Source: Osedax fenrisi | Lineage: Eukaryota > Annelida > Polychaeta > Sabellida > Siboglinidae | Assembly (NCBI GenBank): GCA_964019155.1 | Contig: OZ025246.1 | Location: 327,330 to 391,329, forward strand | Reading direction: 5' to 3' | Length of the DNA stretch: 64,000 nt | Shown here: positions 46,363 to 57,480 of the stretch, piece after piece | Layout of the letters: each line of letters opens with the position of its first letter | Position numbering within the stretch: the stretch's first letter is position 1 | Translations under genes and position numbers: made by a program | The notes under the pieces: model-generated | Databases searched by the model: none | The model's input: the letters and a program-made list of their open reading frames with translations, nothing else | Told to the model about the DNA's origin: nothing

Positions 46363-46720
46363 GGTCAAAAGCTTCGCGATTGATGCGAGATTTGAACGCC
46401 CGCAAACTTGTTTATTCGAATTAGTGATTTTACAATAGCTTATGATTGGCCATTATAATTAGCGTATGTCTATGTAGACTATCATACATGCAACGGCTTA
46501 TCATTACCATATATATATATGTGTTTTATATGCTCACTCGGGATGTAATGCAGCTAAACAAACTTAACAATATTAAAACTAAACCCAGCCAAACTAAGCC
46601 AAACAAGTGAAAATAACTAAAACTAAAAATATTAATGTTTGTACAAACAATCACGTTATTGTAAATTCACTAATTTGAATAAACAATTTTGCGGGCGTTA
46701 AAATGGCGAAGCTTTTGACC
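46363..46720. mobile_element. foldback unit with cassette copy 5 (minus) in its loop
   Basis: The left arm 46363-46436 (GGTCAAAAGCTTCGC…AACGCCCGCAAA…GTTTATTC) is the inverse of 46658-46720; the left arm has about 11 extra bases. The loop contains (AT)n and the cassette at 46531-46610: TGCTCACTCGGGATG, TAATGCAGCTAAAC, CCAAACTAAGCCAAACAAGTG. Confidence 0.75.
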
Positions 46721-46892
46721 AGGTACCAATTATTTACATAATTAATAATTGATAATAGTTATAAATTAGTGTTTTAAATTGGACTAATTATTAGGTATGT
46801 GAATTAGAATCTAATTCAATTAGATGTACATATAGCCGGTTTTTTATTTTTTTTCTTCCATAATTATTAAAATAAAGCGTATATAAATTATA

Positions 46893-47748
46893 GGATCAAC
46901 AGAACTTTACGATAAACCGAAACATTAGATTATATAATAGATATCCGTCAATCATTATGTTAATTTGATTGTATTTTATAATATTTAATATTATATCATT
47001 ATAATATAATAATTATATTATAATATAAGATAACTTTACGATAACTTTACGAACTTTAATATAACTATACGATCGACGGATATCTGTACATATAAATTAT
47101 ATATGATACAATACAATACAATTAAATGCACGTGATTATCGATGGACATCGAGTTTCCAGTATTACTATGGAAATCGTTGATGTATGATAGTATAGCCAT
47201 AGATATAAAGAAAGTGGATAAGCAATTGAATGTAGTGTATGGCACTTTGCGATAGAGGCGCTGCAGTCGAAACTTACTACTAAATACCTACTAAATTTTA
47301 AATTAATATTATTTATTTATACATATATATATTGATAATTACTACCAATTTTAATTTACTATCTATACTAAAAATAAAATTATATATTTAAAATAAACCA
47401 TATAAACATTACTCGAAATTTTGTGTATTTAAATCGAATATATCATACTATTTTATTAATATTTATAATCTAAATCCATTAATATAGATACAATTTACTT
47501 GGATCTATTTCGATGAAAAACTTACTGTTTTAATATTTGACATATATTATATGAATAATATCCAATCAAATTCACTGAAGCCAGTTTAAAAATTTATCGA
47601 TAAAAGTTCCATTTGCGTATCTATCTTTTACATGCATTGCGTGCGTCAATTGCTCATCGATGAGTATAGCATATCAGATTAAATTTATGATCGACGGACA
47701 TTGATATCCGTAGAATTTAGTCCGTTGATCGTAATGATCTGTTGATCC
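46893..47748. mobile_element. 856 bp non-autonomous DNA transposon with 8 bp target duplication
   Basis: The ends GGATCAACAGAACTTTACGA and the complement of GGATCAACAGATCATTACGA form short inverted repeats. AAATTATA occurs perfectly on both sides (46885-46892, 47749-47756). Internal CGATCGACGGATATC motifs repeat in both orientations. No transposase is seen. An 8 bp duplication suits hAT, P or Merlin-type enzymes; the superfamily is not decided. Confidence 0.85.
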
Positions 47749-47756
47749 AAATTATA

Positions 47757-48258
47757 TACAATATAATTATTATAATTATTATAATAATTATAATTATTAT
47801 AATAATTATATAGTATTATCAAAGATTTTGGGAAGCATAGCATCTTTAGAAAAATCGTTGGTATTATTATAATACTATAATAATTATACAGTATATTATA
47901 ATAAATACTCAGTATATTGCATGTTGTGACTCATAATAGTCCCAGAAAACTCTCACAACTGCTATGAGTCAAATGTGTTGTGAAAGTTCATTATTTTCTC
48001 AACAAGTAATGGAGTAATATTATGAAGGAGTAATGATGAATTAAGTCTAAAAAAGATAGATTAAAATGTTGTTCTCAGAAACATTTATGGTTCCTACCAG
48101 GTATAAAGGGATGTGTTGTTTACAAAACATGTGAATAACTCCAGCTTCATTGGATTTATTGCAATTCATTTTTTTATAATTTACAATTTAATCTAATTTA
48201 TGAATTCGATTATTAAAATTTAACTTTATATATAATATTATATATTATAATAAATATG

Positions 48259-48297
<39 letters not shown>

Positions 48298-48888
48298 GTA
48301 GAAATATATGTAGTTTAATACGATGAAATCATATCATAAATTATTTGTTTATATTTGATTGCTCACATCCATGCGCCACCTTCTATTTATCATTACAATT
48401 GCTATTATAATTTATTATCGGTGAAATAGTTTGGTGAATTTTAAATATATTAATATTATGTTATTTAAATTTTTGTACGCTCTTTATTATAAAAGTTGTA
48501 GTTTATAAGTGGCAAAACTATATTTTAATATGATTTTGATTAATACTTAATAATTATTTTATTTAAAAATAAATTAGTTATATATCGGTACAGGCAATCT
48601 TGGGCGTGTTTATTCCGGTCGAAAACTTTTTACTTTATTTAACTAAATGAATCAAATACGTTTAAAATACATGATTATATAAATTTAATTAAAAAATAAA
48701 TCCGAAATATAGGTAAATAATTATTTTCGATATAAAAATAAATGAAATAGATTTTAAAATGGTTTAACTGCCCCACATTACCACACCTGAGATTACCTGT
48801 ACCCTATCTACCTATCATGGTGACCAGCATCTTAACACTACTGTTACATCACACACACACACGCACACACACATACACATACACACAC
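47757..48888. other. AT-rich sequence, no gene confirmed
   Basis: 47815-47865 (TATTATCAAAGATTTTGGGA, AGCATCTTTAGAAAAATCG) is an eroded pair of P-like MITE ends. (AT)n at 48260-48291 and (CA)n at 48850-48888. Confidence 0.5.
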
Positions 48889-49035
48889 AGGAGAAGGTTC
48901 CGCAACATGTGTACACTGGAGACATTCAAGCGGCAGTTCGACGTCGTGTTAATTGATGATTGGTTCTCAGAGTGTAAACAATGGCTGTCAGAGAATCATG
49001 AGGTGAACGAAAGCCACCGGTGTGTCGTCACCTAG
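48889..49035 (+). CDS. candidate terminal exon, unidentified
   Basis: After the (CA)n tract, which ends CACACAG, a stop-free frame reads RRFRNMCTLETFKRQFDVVL, then IDDWFSECKQWLSENHEVNE, then SHRCVVT and TAG. GC content and codon choice stand far above the surrounding AT-rich DNA. GAG|GTGAAC at 48999 could instead be a donor. No family is recognised. Possibly a last exon of a host gene or the end of an old transposon ORF. Confidence 0.4.
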   Translation, partial: RRRFRNMCTLETFKRQFDVVLIDDWFSECKQWLSENHEVNESHRCVVT

Positions 49036-50124
49036 TATTTGTGCTTGTCAATTAATCATATATAAATAATAGAATAATATAGTAATTAAGTGAGGTAATT
49101 AATGCAATCTACAATTGTGATTATTCTCTCGAGACACTCAATTTGTGAATATTCGGTAACATTTAATATATTTTTACCTATAAAAACCACGATTATTCTC
49201 AAATACAATGACATAATCGCCTAAAGTGTGGGCTCACCTTTAGTATGAGATTTAATGAGTTATTCATTATTTGTTTACTTTTTTTTGCACTCAAGCATTA
49301 AATAATGTTAATTTAATTTTACTGAATGATGAGCATATATATAACAACATATATCGAAGACTGATTTAAATTAAATTAACCAGTTTTAATCACAGCAGTA
49401 ATAGATTAATCTTCTATTACGTAACATCAGATTAATCTTCTTAACCTATTACGTTCACCCCACGATTGAATTCATCTCGCTAACTTATATTATAAGTAAA
49501 TATTTCATTAATATTGAATTAAACATACGTATGTAATACTAATAATAATACTAACCTATTTAGATACTTATATAATAATAGAAACAATTCTCTAAAGTGT
49601 AATCAAATAATAATGTTAACAAAATAATTATAATAAAATATATTTATTCAGTCTTGTGCGGATGGAAGGATCACTTCTTAATATATGCGTGCATTCTATG
49701 TGATACTAAACACGTAACATGAAACAATTCATAGCACCAATACCTACTGTTTTAATGCTTATTAAATATCAATCAAGTAGATTAATATATGTATGTCAGA
49801 GATGTACTCGTATTTAAATATACTTTATGTATTCGTGTGTTATAAAGTATTTGACTCAATCCCAACCTATATCGATGGTACTAGTCAATTATAGTTTGAT
49901 TAATTGTTAGTAAAACATTATATTTACCATATATTTACTTATCTACTTTATTATTTAAGTTTAATCTGTTAACTTCTTTATCCATCATATCAATAAACAG
50001 GAAGTCAATAATGAAACCATATATAACATTTGGTTGTCGACTGACTTACAGCAAATAGGTTTCATTATCTTATTATTTACGTTTCAATAAATTTTTAAAT
50101 ACTATAAAATATATAATATAAATG
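49036..50124. other. AT-rich sequence with a small hAT-like MITE
   Basis: 49799-49870 (GAGATGTACTCGTATTTAAA … GTATTTGACTCAATCCCAACC) is a short relative of the GTATTTG-rich remnants at 18456 and 28565. Nothing else is recognised. Confidence 0.45.
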
Positions 50125-50440
50125 CATTTTAAATTAATAATACTTCAATTACTAATACTAAGTTACTAATATGCAATTACTACTTCAATAACTAATACTC
50201 AATTACTAATATGCAATTACTACTTCAATAACTAATACTAAGTTACTAATATACAATTACTACTTCAATAACTAATACTAAGTTACTAATATGCAATTAC
50301 TACTTCAATAACTAATACTCAATTACTAATATGCAATTACTACTTCAATAACTAATACTAAGTTACTAATATACAATTACTACTTCAATAACTAATACTA
50401 AGTTACTAATATGCAATTACTACTTCAATTACTAATACAA
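50125..50440. repeat. 40 bp tandem repeat with 120 bp higher order
   Basis: Monomer AACTAATACTAAGTTACTAA, TATGCAATTACTACTTCAAT. Three variants (AAG…GC, TCA…GC, AAG…AC) follow each other in the order A-B-C-A-B-C-A, so blocks of three were duplicated. Confidence 0.93.
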
Positions 50441-51087
50441 CCAATTTACATACACAACAAATCGTGGTACCGTTTTACAAAGTTATCAAATTATTGTAAT
50501 TTGACATCATATAACGTGCTAACACATAACGCACGTAACACACTTAACGTCTAACACACTAGATGTTCACCCTATCCATGTCACTTCTGTTATCCTACAA
50601 CCTAGTGTTCATCAGTTCACATGTACTCAGTATAATATAACAATATTACATGATTTATTAATAATGTAATTATTGAAATCATGATATATATATATATATA
50701 TATATATTGTATACAATAAAAATAGTGTAAATAAATGGACCCTTTAAGGGGGGAGGCTCCCGTTCATCTAAACAATGCTATTTTAACTTTATCTAAAAAC
50801 GCTAAGGATAAATAACTAATGGAGATAATTACATAATTTGTTTTGTATTCAACAAATACTTTCCTCCATCATATATGATCTGTCTTTATATAAATGTAGT
50901 TAATTTAAAATGATGTACAAACATAGTCTCAATTAGTTAAATATTTATTTTTTATTTTTTTCATTAAAATTTAAGTTTATCATCATTTATTTAATTAATA
51001 TAAAATATAATAATACATCCAACAGGATTTATATAGATGTATATGTTATAAATTTACCGTAAAAATGTCAGATATAAATAATAAAAA
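50441..51087. other. AT-rich sequence, no gene seen
   Basis: (AT)n at 50681-50707. A GGGAGGCTCCC palindrome lies near 50751. AACACA/AACGCA short repeats at 50515-50560. Confidence 0.5.
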
Positions 51088-51185
51088 TCAAAAAAGTAGT
51101 AGGCATTTACATGTGTTTACTAAGTGAAAAAGTAGAAACTTGAGAAAATGACATTTAAAGTTTTTTAAACAAATAATCACAAAAT

Positions 51186-51234
<49 letters not shown>

Positions 51235-51345
51235 ACATTTATATATATAAATGACAAGTAAATATAATGGTATATAAACAACACTGAAACAATAATAATT
51301 AGTACTAATATAGAGTAGTACTCAAATATATATTATAATTAGATA
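51088..51345. repeat. direct repeat flanking the LINE, left copy
   Basis: AAAAGTAGTAGGCATTTACA through TACTCAAATATATATTATAA. It matches 55991-56207 in the same orientation, apart from scattered substitutions and a longer (AT)n tract here (51190-51229). Confidence 0.9.
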
Positions 51346-51391
51346 ATGCATTTACAGTTAAAATTTCAGATAAAAATAGTAAATATTATAA

Positions 51392-51799
51392 ATGGTTCCT
51401 AAATTGAATTTTGATTTAACTCAACGTAATCTAGCACCATCTTTCATCACATTTGCAAAGGAAAAATTAGATATAATTATACAACCTTATGACATTGTTA
51501 AGATACATAAATTAAAAAACAACAAGAATAAACATAATAAAATTTTAGTCAAACTACACCATAACTCAACTACTAAATTTGAAATTATTAAAAATTCTAA
51601 AAAATTAAAAGGCACTGATACATATATAAATGAACATCTAACACAATTTAATTCTGATATTTTCTACAAAGCTCGACAACTTCGAAAAGATAAAGTGATA
51701 TTACATTGTTGGACTATAAATGGAATAACTTTTATTATAAAAAACGAAGATTCGTCTCCAGTAAAAATAACAGATATAAATAAATTCTCTGATATATAA
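51392..51799 (+). CDS. LINE ORF1-like protein (5' truncated)
   Basis: 135 residues from the first ATG. The part VKIHKLKNN…KILVKL…KKLKGTDTYINEHL…FYKARQLRKDK…CWTINGITFI resembles the C-terminal region of ORF1 proteins of Jockey/L2/CR1-type LINEs (R(P/I)ILVKF…KLKG…INEDLT…L…AR.LRK…W..NGKI). These bind the element RNA and form the ribonucleoprotein. The usual N-terminal part, with coiled coil or zinc knuckles, is missing, and the left direct repeat lies 46 bp upstream. The stop is 154 bp before the endonuclease ORF. Confidence 0.65.
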   Translation: MVPKLNFDLTQRNLAPSFITFAKEKLDIIIQPYDIVKIHKLKNNKNKHNKILVKLHHNSTTKFEIIKNSKKLKGTDTYINEHLTQFNSDIFYKARQLRKDKVILHCWTINGITFIIKNEDSSPVKITDINKFSDI

Positions 51800-51953
51800 A
51801 TATTTTATTTTGTATTTATTTTTCGTTGTCGTTTGTTCTAATTTCATATTACATTCTATTTTTAACATTTTATTATAATTGGTATTTACATATATTTTTT
51901 ATCTATATCTTTAATCTTTTATATTATCTTATTCAATTTTAACTTTTTAATAT

Positions 51954-53099
51954 TTGTACTATATGAACTTGAATGAAATCTATCCGCAATTTAATGTTGA
52001 TCAAATTAACAATTTTAGTTCCAATAATGATAGTTTTAATAATAATAATTTCTCAAATTGTAATTTTAATTTTCTCAATGAATCCAATTATTACACCTCA
52101 AATGAATGGAAGTTGAATTCTAATAAAAATAATTTATTTAATTTTAATATTATTAATATCAATATTAGGAGTTTAAAAAAAAATTTTGATAAATTAATTA
52201 TGTTTTTGAATACGTTTGATGATCATTTTGATATAGTTTCAATTACTGAAACATGGTTGAGTGATAATAATATTTTCATTTTTAATATTCCTGGTTATAA
52301 CCATATATGTTCAAATCGTAAACATAAAAATGGAGGTGGTGTTTTAATCTATATACGTGAACATTATCAATTTAATATTCTATCTACCATTTCAAATAAC
52401 TATTATGACAACTTATCAATTGAAATTATTTTTGAAAAATCAAAAAACATTATTTTCAGTACAATATATTTTCCTCCTACTTTAGAAAAAATAACTCACT
52501 CTACATTTATTGATTTCTTGATAAATAATTTTCAGCAACATGTTAGTAATGATAAAAAAATGATTATTTGTGGTGACTTTAATATTGATCTAGTGCATAT
52601 AAATACAAATAAAGTGGCTAATACCTTTTTTGATACGATGATTTCACTAGGTTGTTCACATCTAATTAATCGTCCAACTAGAATCGACACTAAACATAAT
52701 TCTTCTTCTATAATTGATAATATATTTACAAATTTTAATCTTAATATGAAAAGATTTTCAGGAATAATTATTTCAGATATATCTGACCATTTTCCAATTG
52801 TTTTAAATTTACAATTGTCTACTAAACCTCAAGATAAAGTTAAATCTACTAAAATCAAACAAAATCAAATTAATGATAGAACCATGTTTAATCTGTTTGA
52901 AATTTTTAAAAAAACAAACTGGGAATTCATAAAAACTAACGATACAGAAAAATCTTGGAATTTATTCTTGGAATACTTTATCTTAAATTTTGATAGATAC
53001 TGTCCAAAAATTAATAAAGCCTCCCACAAAAATAAACTCATTCCATGGAATACTCGAGATCTTAAAAAGGCTTGTAGAAAAAAAACAGATATTATATAA
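51954..53099 (+). CDS. LINE ORF2, apurinic-like endonuclease part
   Basis: 381 residues. The exonuclease-endonuclease-phosphatase fold is seen from about residue 65: NININIRSLKKNFDKL, SITETWLS, GGGVLIYIR, the GDFNID catalytic motif near residue 206 and SDHFPI near residue 276. This enzyme nicks target DNA to prime reverse transcription. In a full element it is continuous with the reverse transcriptase; here the frame closes (…CRKKTDII) after a run of eight A at about 53082. The first ~60 residues are N/F-rich and may be untranslated leader. Confidence 0.85.
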   Translation: MYYMNLNEIYPQFNVDQINNFSSNNDSFNNNNFSNCNFNFLNESNYYTSNEWKLNSNKNNLFNFNIININIRSLKKNFDKLIMFLNTFDDHFDIVSITETWLSDNNIFIFNIPGYNHICSNRKHKNGGGVLIYIREHYQFNILSTISNNYYDNLSIEIIFEKSKNIIFSTIYFPPTLEKITHSTFIDFLINNFQQHVSNDKKMIICGDFNIDLVHINTNKVANTFFDTMISLGCSHLINRPTRIDTKHNSSSIIDNIFTNFNLNMKRFSGIIISDISDHFPIVLNLQLSTKPQDKVKSTKIKQNQINDRTMFNLFEIFKKTNWEFIKTNDTEKSWNLFLEYFILNFDRYCPKINKASHKNKLIPWNTRDLKKACRKKTDII

Positions 53100-53316
53100 A
53101 AAATATAAAATATCTAAATCTGAAAATGATTTATTTAATTACAAAATTTTTAAAAATAATACAACATCTTTAGTTCGAGAAGCTAAGAAAAAGTATTATT
53201 CAAATCTGTTAAAAAATTGCTCTGATACAAAAAATACATGGAATGTACTAAATAATTTACTTATGTTAAAAATGTTAAAAAAAAATTCAAACAACTACCT
53301 GAAAATTTTAATGTAA
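53060..53316 (+). pseudogene. LINE ORF2 linker in shifted frame
   Basis: The connecting segment (QILYKKYKISKSENDLFNYK, REAKKKYYSNLLKNCSDTKN, TWNVLNNLL) lies one frame away from both the endonuclease and the reverse transcriptase. REAK..YY…L…..(K/N)..W..LN.LL is the normal linker of such ORF2 proteins. The two frame changes fall at A-runs (about 53082 and 53278). Confidence 0.8.
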
Positions 53317-53321
53317 ATAAT

Positions 53322-54998
53322 GTGAATATTGTTGATTCTAAACAAATTGCTAATGAATTTAATTCTTTTTTTAGAGACATTGGTTCTAATTTAGATAATA
53401 ATATAAATAATTGTAATGATGATGACTTTAAATTCTTTTTACCTGAACCTAATATACATAGTTTTTTTTTAACACCAGTAAGTTCAGAGGAAATTATTAA
53501 AGTATTAAATGAATTCAAACCAAAAAAATCAAGAGATCATTATGGCATATCCATGCAGTTACTTAAATGTATTTTTCCTGTATTGGTTTATCCATTTGTT
53601 TTTCTTGTAAATTTATCTTTTGAATCAGGCGTTGTACCGGATTTCTTAAAATTATCAAATATTATCCCTTTACACAAAACTGGTGATGATACATTTTTTA
53701 ATAACTATCGTCCAATTTCTCTCACCTGTCAATTCGCAAAGATTTTAGAAAAAATATTTTATTCTCGCTTTTATAGTTTTTTATCATCTTTTAATATATT
53801 ATCTCCTTCTCAATTTGGTTTTAGGAAAGGATACAGTACATCACATGCAATATTTAACCTCCAGTCACAAATCAGTACCTGTTTTAATAATAACAATGTT
53901 GGCGCTATAATCTTTATTGATTTAAAAAAAGCATTTGACACAGTTAATCACAGAATATTACTTTTTAAATTAAAAAATATTGGAGTACGAGGCATTGCAC
54001 TTAACTGGATAATGAGCTATTTAACAAATAGATATCAACAGTGTATATATAATGATGTAATTTCAGATAAACTAAAAGTCATAACGGGTGTACCCCAAGG
54101 CACCATCCTAGGACCCATTTTATTTTTAATTTATATTAATGATATTACAAAATCATCTTCTTTATGTAAGTTTACCATGTTCGCAGATGATACTACTTTA
54201 TATTTTGAAAATACATCAGCCGAATTACTTAATTATATTTGTCAAACTGAATTAAAAAATATTAATAAATGGTTAATCTATAATAGGTTATCATTACATT
54301 TAAATAAAACTTGCTTTATGTCTATTAATTCAAGAACTATTATAAATATAAATTTAAATAACAGAAATATTGAAAGAGTTACATTTTATAAATTTTTAGG
54401 CGTAATTATAGACGATATATTAAACTGGAAACAACATATCTTGTTTTTAAAATCAAAACTAAAAAAAATCATATGGATTACTAACATTATTTCCAAATTT
54501 ATAAATAAAAAAGCATTACTTCATATATATAATTCCATATTCTTGCCTCATATAAAGTATTGTAACATATTTTGGGGAAATACATATAAATCTAATGTAT
54601 CATGCATATATATTCTTCAAAAGCGAATGATAAGGATTATATGTAAAAAACATTTTTTACATCATACTAATGGACTATTTATTGATAATTCTTTATTAAA
54701 AATAAATGAAATTACATATATAAGTACATGTGAATTTATGTTTAAAATTTTTAATGATCTTCATCCTGTTATAACAAATGCATTTTTTTCTGTAACTTCA
54801 TCATCTCACAACACTAGGAGCATAAATAATTTCTCAATTATTAATTTCAAAAAAGAACTATGCAGAAGAACATTAATATACATTGGACCAATTACCTGGA
54901 ATAAGCTTGATAATATTTTAAAAAATATATCAAATTATAAATTATTCAGGAAACGTATGTATACAAATTTGTTATCTTCTTACTCAGTATACTTATAA
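53322..54998 (+). CDS. LINE ORF2, reverse transcriptase part
   Basis: 558 residues with all main reverse-transcriptase blocks: IIPLHKTGD…NNYRPISL, FGFRKGYST, IDLKKAFDTVNH (first catalytic Asp near residue 200), TGVPQGTILGPILFL, FADDTTLYF (catalytic DD near residue 288), and FLGVIID. The C-terminus has LPHIKYCNIFWGN, LQKRMIRIIC and HNTRS…GPITWNKL, as in Jockey/L2/CR1-clade elements. The domain itself has no stop, so the copy is fairly young. Together with the upstream parts it would be broken only at two A-runs. Confidence 0.92.
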   Translation: MNIVDSKQIANEFNSFFRDIGSNLDNNINNCNDDDFKFFLPEPNIHSFFLTPVSSEEIIKVLNEFKPKKSRDHYGISMQLLKCIFPVLVYPFVFLVNLSFESGVVPDFLKLSNIIPLHKTGDDTFFNNYRPISLTCQFAKILEKIFYSRFYSFLSSFNILSPSQFGFRKGYSTSHAIFNLQSQISTCFNNNNVGAIIFIDLKKAFDTVNHRILLFKLKNIGVRGIALNWIMSYLTNRYQQCIYNDVISDKLKVITGVPQGTILGPILFLIYINDITKSSSLCKFTMFADDTTLYFENTSAELLNYICQTELKNINKWLIYNRLSLHLNKTCFMSINSRTIININLNNRNIERVTFYKFLGVIIDDILNWKQHILFLKSKLKKIIWITNIISKFINKKALLHIYNSIFLPHIKYCNIFWGNTYKSNVSCIYILQKRMIRIICKKHFLHHTNGLFIDNSLLKINEITYISTCEFMFKIFNDLHPVITNAFFSVTSSSHNTRSINNFSIINFKKELCRRTLIYIGPITWNKLDNILKNISNYKLFRKRMYTNLLSSYSVYL

Positions 54999-55551
54999 TC
55001 TAAATCTCATTTTTCTAATTTTAAATCTTTTATCGTGTCTTTTATCTAATATTGTATTATATACTAAGATCCACATTTTATTCTTATTTTAATTTATTGA
55101 CGTTTATGTAAAAATTAAAAAAAAATTAATACTTTTGAGTGTTTTACTTTACAATATTTTATTTCCCCGACATTAATAATATTATTTTACTGAATTTTTA
55201 TATTTTATATTTGAATTTACTATCATGTTTTCTTTCTTTTTAATTGACGTTTATATAAAAATAATAAAATTAAAAAAACTGTTAGGTATTTCTTTTTTCT
55301 TTAGTATTTTCTTTAGTATTTTTTATTTCCCTCTGACTAATAATATTATTTGACTTTATTTTTAATTACATAAACATTTTGTATTGAATCTTTTTTCTTG
55401 TATATTTGATTATACTTCTTTGTTTTATTTCTCTTTATTGACACTTATATACAAATTAGTAATTAAACTAACATTTCAGTTTGAACAAATATTTTACATT
55501 CTTTACATTATTATAAAGTATTACAAAGAAATTCCTAAAACTTATTTACTG

Positions 55552-55582
<31 letters not shown>

Positions 55583-55990
55583 TTACATACAGTTCTTACC
55601 ATCTTTCTAGACATTCTTTTTGTTATGTTTTATTCAGTTTTATTCAGTTTTATTTCATTTTGCTTCATTTTTTTCTTCTTTTATACTAATACATCTATAT
55701 TTTTGTTTAGTGTATTATTTTATAGTACTTATTATTTATTTTAGTTATTTATTTATAAATAATTAAATGATGATTACATAATTTTATGGCAAGTTCAAAA
55801 AATTTATATTATTTTTCTATTTTATTCATTGTATTGTATCTATGTAAACAGGAAGTCATCTAATATTTTATAATATTTTATTTATTTAGTTTTTTTTGAA
55901 CTTGCTTTAAAATTAAGGGTAATTGTCTCGATAAGCTTTAGCTTCTACAAAAACCCTGGTGTAAACCTAAATCTGATAATAATAATATTA
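54999..55990 (+). mobile_element. LINE 3' UTR
   Basis: About 1 kb of T-rich sequence including A-run 55552-55580 (internal, not terminal). It ends near AAGCTTTAGCTTCTACAAAA, CCCTGGTGTAAACC and (ATA)n at 55975-55990. A short (ATA)n rather than poly(A) end is usual in several Jockey/L2-related clades. Confidence 0.7.
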
Positions 55991-56207
55991 AAAAAGTAGT
56001 TGGCATTTACATGTGTTTACTAAGTGAAAAAGTAGAAACTCGAGAAAATGACATTCAAAGTTTTTAAAAACAAATAATCACAACAGATTATAAAATATTT
56101 ATATATATATAAATGACAAGTAAAATATAATGGTATATAAATAACACTGACATAATAATAATTAGTACTAATATAGATTAGTACTCAAATATATATTATA
56201 ATGAGAT
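55991..56207. repeat. direct repeat flanking the LINE, right copy
   Basis: Right counterpart of 51088-51345, starting exactly at the inferred LINE 3' end. It may be an unusually long target-site duplication, or the element may have inserted between pre-existing repeats. Confidence 0.85.
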
Positions 56208-56901
56208 ATACAAAGAAATATATGTATAGAATTTATAAAATAGACAAATATAAATTTATTTTTATATTAATAGTTTAATATATTAAACTATTATAATAGT
56301 TATAAAGTATTATAACAAATAAATAATGAATACTATAAAATAAATACAAGCATATAACGTCTTAACTAGACAGAGCTAATTATAGAAAGAACATTTCTAA
56401 ATTTTCTGTTTGGAAGGGTCTCTTTACAACCAATGATATATTGTTATATACATACATGATTTGCTTATTAATTATATAGAATGTATCTATAATATATGCT
56501 TAATGTAAAAATATAAATTTGTTTAGTAAAATATTTGTATACGATATCGAAATATACAATTAAATTGGACAAGTATTTACAAAAAATCCTGTCAATCTCA
56601 AATAATTATTATATCAATTACACTTATAAAATCACTTCATATTGATATAAATACTCAAAAATAATTACAGAAATTTTACAAATTTATAAATAAGATATTA
56701 AACATGGAAAATATGTAATACATTTTTTTTGTTAAATAAAAATATTAATCATATTTTAACTCGCGCCTCCACCCTTAAGAAGTTATAGACTTATACTTGT
56801 TATAAATAATTGTAAATAAATAACTATAAATAAATAACTGTTTAAAAATAATTGTTTATCTATTAAAAACTGACTTCGCACAAAGATAATAGTACTGACT
56901 A
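56208..56901. other. AT-rich sequence, no gene seen
   Basis: Nothing recognised. It precedes the exon candidates of the plus-strand gene. Confidence 0.5.
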
Positions 56902-57027
56902 ATGACAACGCGCGATGCAGGACACATGGAACACATGAGTTCACCCGATCCGGATATGATCAGAACACTTCCCCTGAGGTGTGAAACGGCTAAAAAAGAA
57001 ATACTACACGGGATCTATAATCTACAG
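56902..57027 (+). CDS. exon 1 of an unidentified plus-strand gene
   Basis: 42 codons from ATG: MTTRDAGHMEHMSSPDPDMI, then RTLPLRCETAKKEILHGIYNLQ, ending CAG|GTTTCT in phase 0. GC content is about twice that of the surroundings. The start could be this ATG or, if the exon is internal, an acceptor at GCGATGCAG (56920). The C-terminal part looks helical and charged. No family is recognised. It joins in frame to 57481-57588. Confidence 0.5.
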
Positions 57028-57480
57028 GTTTCTTTAAACCAGAACCCTCTCCCTCTCCCTCCATTCACCTCTTATTATCACTATCCATTCCATTCCCATC
57101 TCTCCCTCTAATCCTCCCTACCTCTATTATTATCTCTCTTTCTCCACCTCTTCCTTCACCCACTATAATCTACATATTTGTAATCCTCTCGCTCTTCCTC
57201 TCGCTCCCCCTCCTTCTCCCACGCTTACTCCACCTACCTTACTTTTACTTATCCACCGCCCTCTATATTCCCCTCACTCCTCTTCCTCTCAAAATTAATT
57301 AATTATATTAATATGAAATGATAAAATCTAGTATCTATTGTGAACTAAGCATGCACATAGATGCATGAATATATAATAGAATAAACAATACGTAACTGTA
57401 AAACACTCTTCATTTTTTAATTTCGGATTATTCTTTGTTCATCAAACATTACACACTAATAACCTTGATGATGATAACAG
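57028..57480 (+). other. intron with a long pyrimidine-rich stretch
   Basis: 453 bp between the two exon candidates. 57040-57290 is almost entirely C/T on the plus strand (CCCTCTCCCTCTCCCTCCA and similar). Confidence 0.5.

Noticed and set aside
46211..46438. Overlapping open frames on both strands
   Set aside because: They run into the inverted arm of a foldback unit. No domain is seen and the frames are short.
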